In this document: positions 5,504 through 6,142 of the stretch, piece by piece
Position numbering within the stretch: the stretch's first letter is position 1
Layout of the letters: the number at the start of each line of letters is the position of its first letter
DNA from: Holophagales bacterium UBA2201
Lineage (GTDB): Bacteria > Acidobacteriota > Thermoanaerobaculia > UBA2201
Length of the DNA: 6,142 nucleotides
NCBI GenBank assembly: GCA_002327305.1
Contig: DCUZ01000035.1
Coordinates: forward strand, 1 to 6,142
Reading direction: 5' to 3'
Made by a program: the position numbers and the translations under genes
Notes under the pieces: model-generated
Told to the model about the DNA's origin: nothing
The model's database searches: none
What the model saw: the letters and a program-made list of their open reading frames with translations, nothing else

Positions 5504-6103
5504 TTAACCCAGCCAAGGGGTATCCATGGATGAATGGGATTGTCTTCGATCTGGGTGGTCTCGATCCATGGCCCATTGCCTTGGATTGTTGACAATGTAC
5601 TCGCGGATGCGGCCCAACTGGTCCTCGTCACGGATGATATGCTCGTAATAATTGCGCTGCCACAAATCCGCGCCGGGCGTCCCGTTCAATGCGTTGGCCC
5701 TTTTGGTCGCCATCGATTTGAACTGTGTCAGGATTGCCCCGATGGAATCCGCTGCCGGTCCTTTCGGCCGTTGCGTAGGGGCGACCCGGTGGGTCGCCCG
5801 TTCGGCTTCGAATGCGACCCGGTGGGTCGCCCTCGTGTCGGGCATGATTACAATTATCCCATGCAGATGATTGGGCATGACGACAAAATCTGATAGGACT
5901 ATTGATGATCTGATTTCAGCGGTCCGCAGCCATTCTTCCTGGACGATCTGGCCGATGGCGTTCAAACGAACGGTTTCTTCCATGATCGTTCCGAAAAAGC
6001 ATCGCCGCCGGTGCGCGCACAGCGTGACGAAATAGGCACCATGGCCCGAATAATCATAACCCTTCAACCGGATGGACCGGCGGTCAGGATCCATGGTTGC
6101 CAT
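5504..6103 (-). CDS. REP-associated tyrosine transposase (RAYT, HUH/Y1 family)
   Basis: RAYTs are single-copy, domesticated-looking relatives of IS200/IS605 transposases that nick single-stranded DNA at REP hairpins through a catalytic tyrosine. The 199-residue product shows the family path: RLKGYDYSGHGAYFVTLC at 12-29, the HUH motif H79-L80-H81 in VVMPNHLHGIIV, the SIGAILTQFKS segment at 120-130 and the Tyr region LWQRNYYEHIIRDE at 147-160. The nucleophile is probably Y152 or Y153. It ends with REYIVNNPRQWAMD. All key residues are present, so it may be active. Residues 91-110 (RATHRVA...RATHRVAPT) are translated from two REP-like hairpins within the gene. No terminal inverted repeats or target duplication are seen, as expected for this group. 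The start may be 6103 or the ATG at 6094; neither has a clear Shine-Dalgarno. Confidence 0.92.
   Translation of the reverse strand: MATMDPDRRSIRLKGYDYSGHGAYFVTLCAHRRRCFFGTIMEETVRLNAIGQIVQEEWLRTAEIRSSIVLSDFVVMPNHLHGIIVIMPDTRATHRVAFEAERATHRVAPTQRPKGPAADSIGAILTQFKSMATKRANALNGTPGADLWQRNYYEHIIRDEDQLGRIREYIVNNPRQWAMDRDHPDRRQSHSSMDTPWLG
5775..5832 (+). repeat. Two REP-like hairpins in tandem inside the RAYT coding sequence
   Basis: The 19-bp word GCGACCCGGTGGGTCGCCC occurs at 5781-5799 and again at 5814-5832, exactly 33 bp apart, so both stay in the RAYT reading frame. Each is a palindrome: arms GGGCGACCC (5779-5787) and GGGTCGCCC (5791-5799) with a 3-base loop in the first copy, and 7-bp arms in the second. 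The first copy has GTAG (5775-5778) directly at the foot of its stem; the second lacks it. In protein they encode RATHRVA twice, in the variable stretch between the HUH motif and the QFKS segment, a place that tolerates insertions. Confidence 0.85.
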
Positions 6104-6107
6104 TATA
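6102..6107 (-). promoter_or_regulatory. Possible -10 box overlapping the RAYT start
   Basis: A perfect TATAAT on the minus strand overlaps the ATG at 6103. If used, transcription would start near the second ATG at 6094, giving a leaderless or nearly leaderless message. There is no convincing -35 hexamer 16-18 bp upstream, so this is weak. Confidence 0.25.
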
Positions 6108-6142
6108 CCGCGACGCTTTTATAGGGGTAGGGAGGGCCGGTT

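Noticed and set aside
4612..6142. Accessory region as a defence island or toxin-antitoxin locus
   Set aside because: DUF4926 proteins can sit near such genes, but no toxin, nuclease, helicase or restriction motif is visible; the only enzyme is the RAYT.

Overview
This is a high-G+C window (about 60% by eye) from a Gram-negative bacterium. Every gene I can support lies on the minus strand. The outer-membrane porin, the Sec-type signal peptides and the style of the intergenic repeats suggest a deltaproteobacterial or acidobacterial type of genome. That placement is an impression and has not been tested.

The left half (1-3332) is a phosphate-specific ABC transporter operon, read right to left: pstS (periplasmic phosphate-binding protein), pstC and pstA (membrane permeases) and pstB (ATPase, cut by the window edge). 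The operon has two unusual gaps. The 58 bp between pstS and pstC is almost filled by a pair of inverted GTAG-headed hairpins, like a REP/BIME unit. The 107 bp between pstC and pstA is occupied by an element built of CGAGTTG heptamers with inverted arms. Upstream of pstS are four octamers of the form CTTAACCA at an exact 11-bp period, followed 8 bp later by a -10-like hexamer. This looks like a Pho box.

The middle (3382-4611) is a gene for a putative porin (Porin_5-like, signal peptide, beta-barrel). Its promoter carries a second array of four related octamers at the same 11-bp period, with the same 8-bp gap to a -10-like hexamer. The simplest reading is one phosphate-starvation regulon: a porin brings phosphate or phosphate esters across the outer membrane, and PstSCAB takes phosphate across the inner membrane.

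The right part (4612-6142) is accessory DNA. It holds a short ankyrin-repeat reading frame, a DUF4926-like gene whose domain is cut short, and a REP-associated tyrosine transposase (RAYT, HUH/Y1 family). The DUF4926-like and ankyrin frames would join into one frame if a single base were added at a C5 run, so this may be a broken gene or a sequence error. The RAYT coding sequence carries two in-frame copies of a perfect REP-like hairpin, one with the GTAG head expected of RAYT substrates. Another GTAG hairpin lies just after its stop codon. No gene is seen in 4612-4772, only short palindromes. I found no CRISPR array, tRNA, rRNA or recognisable defence system.
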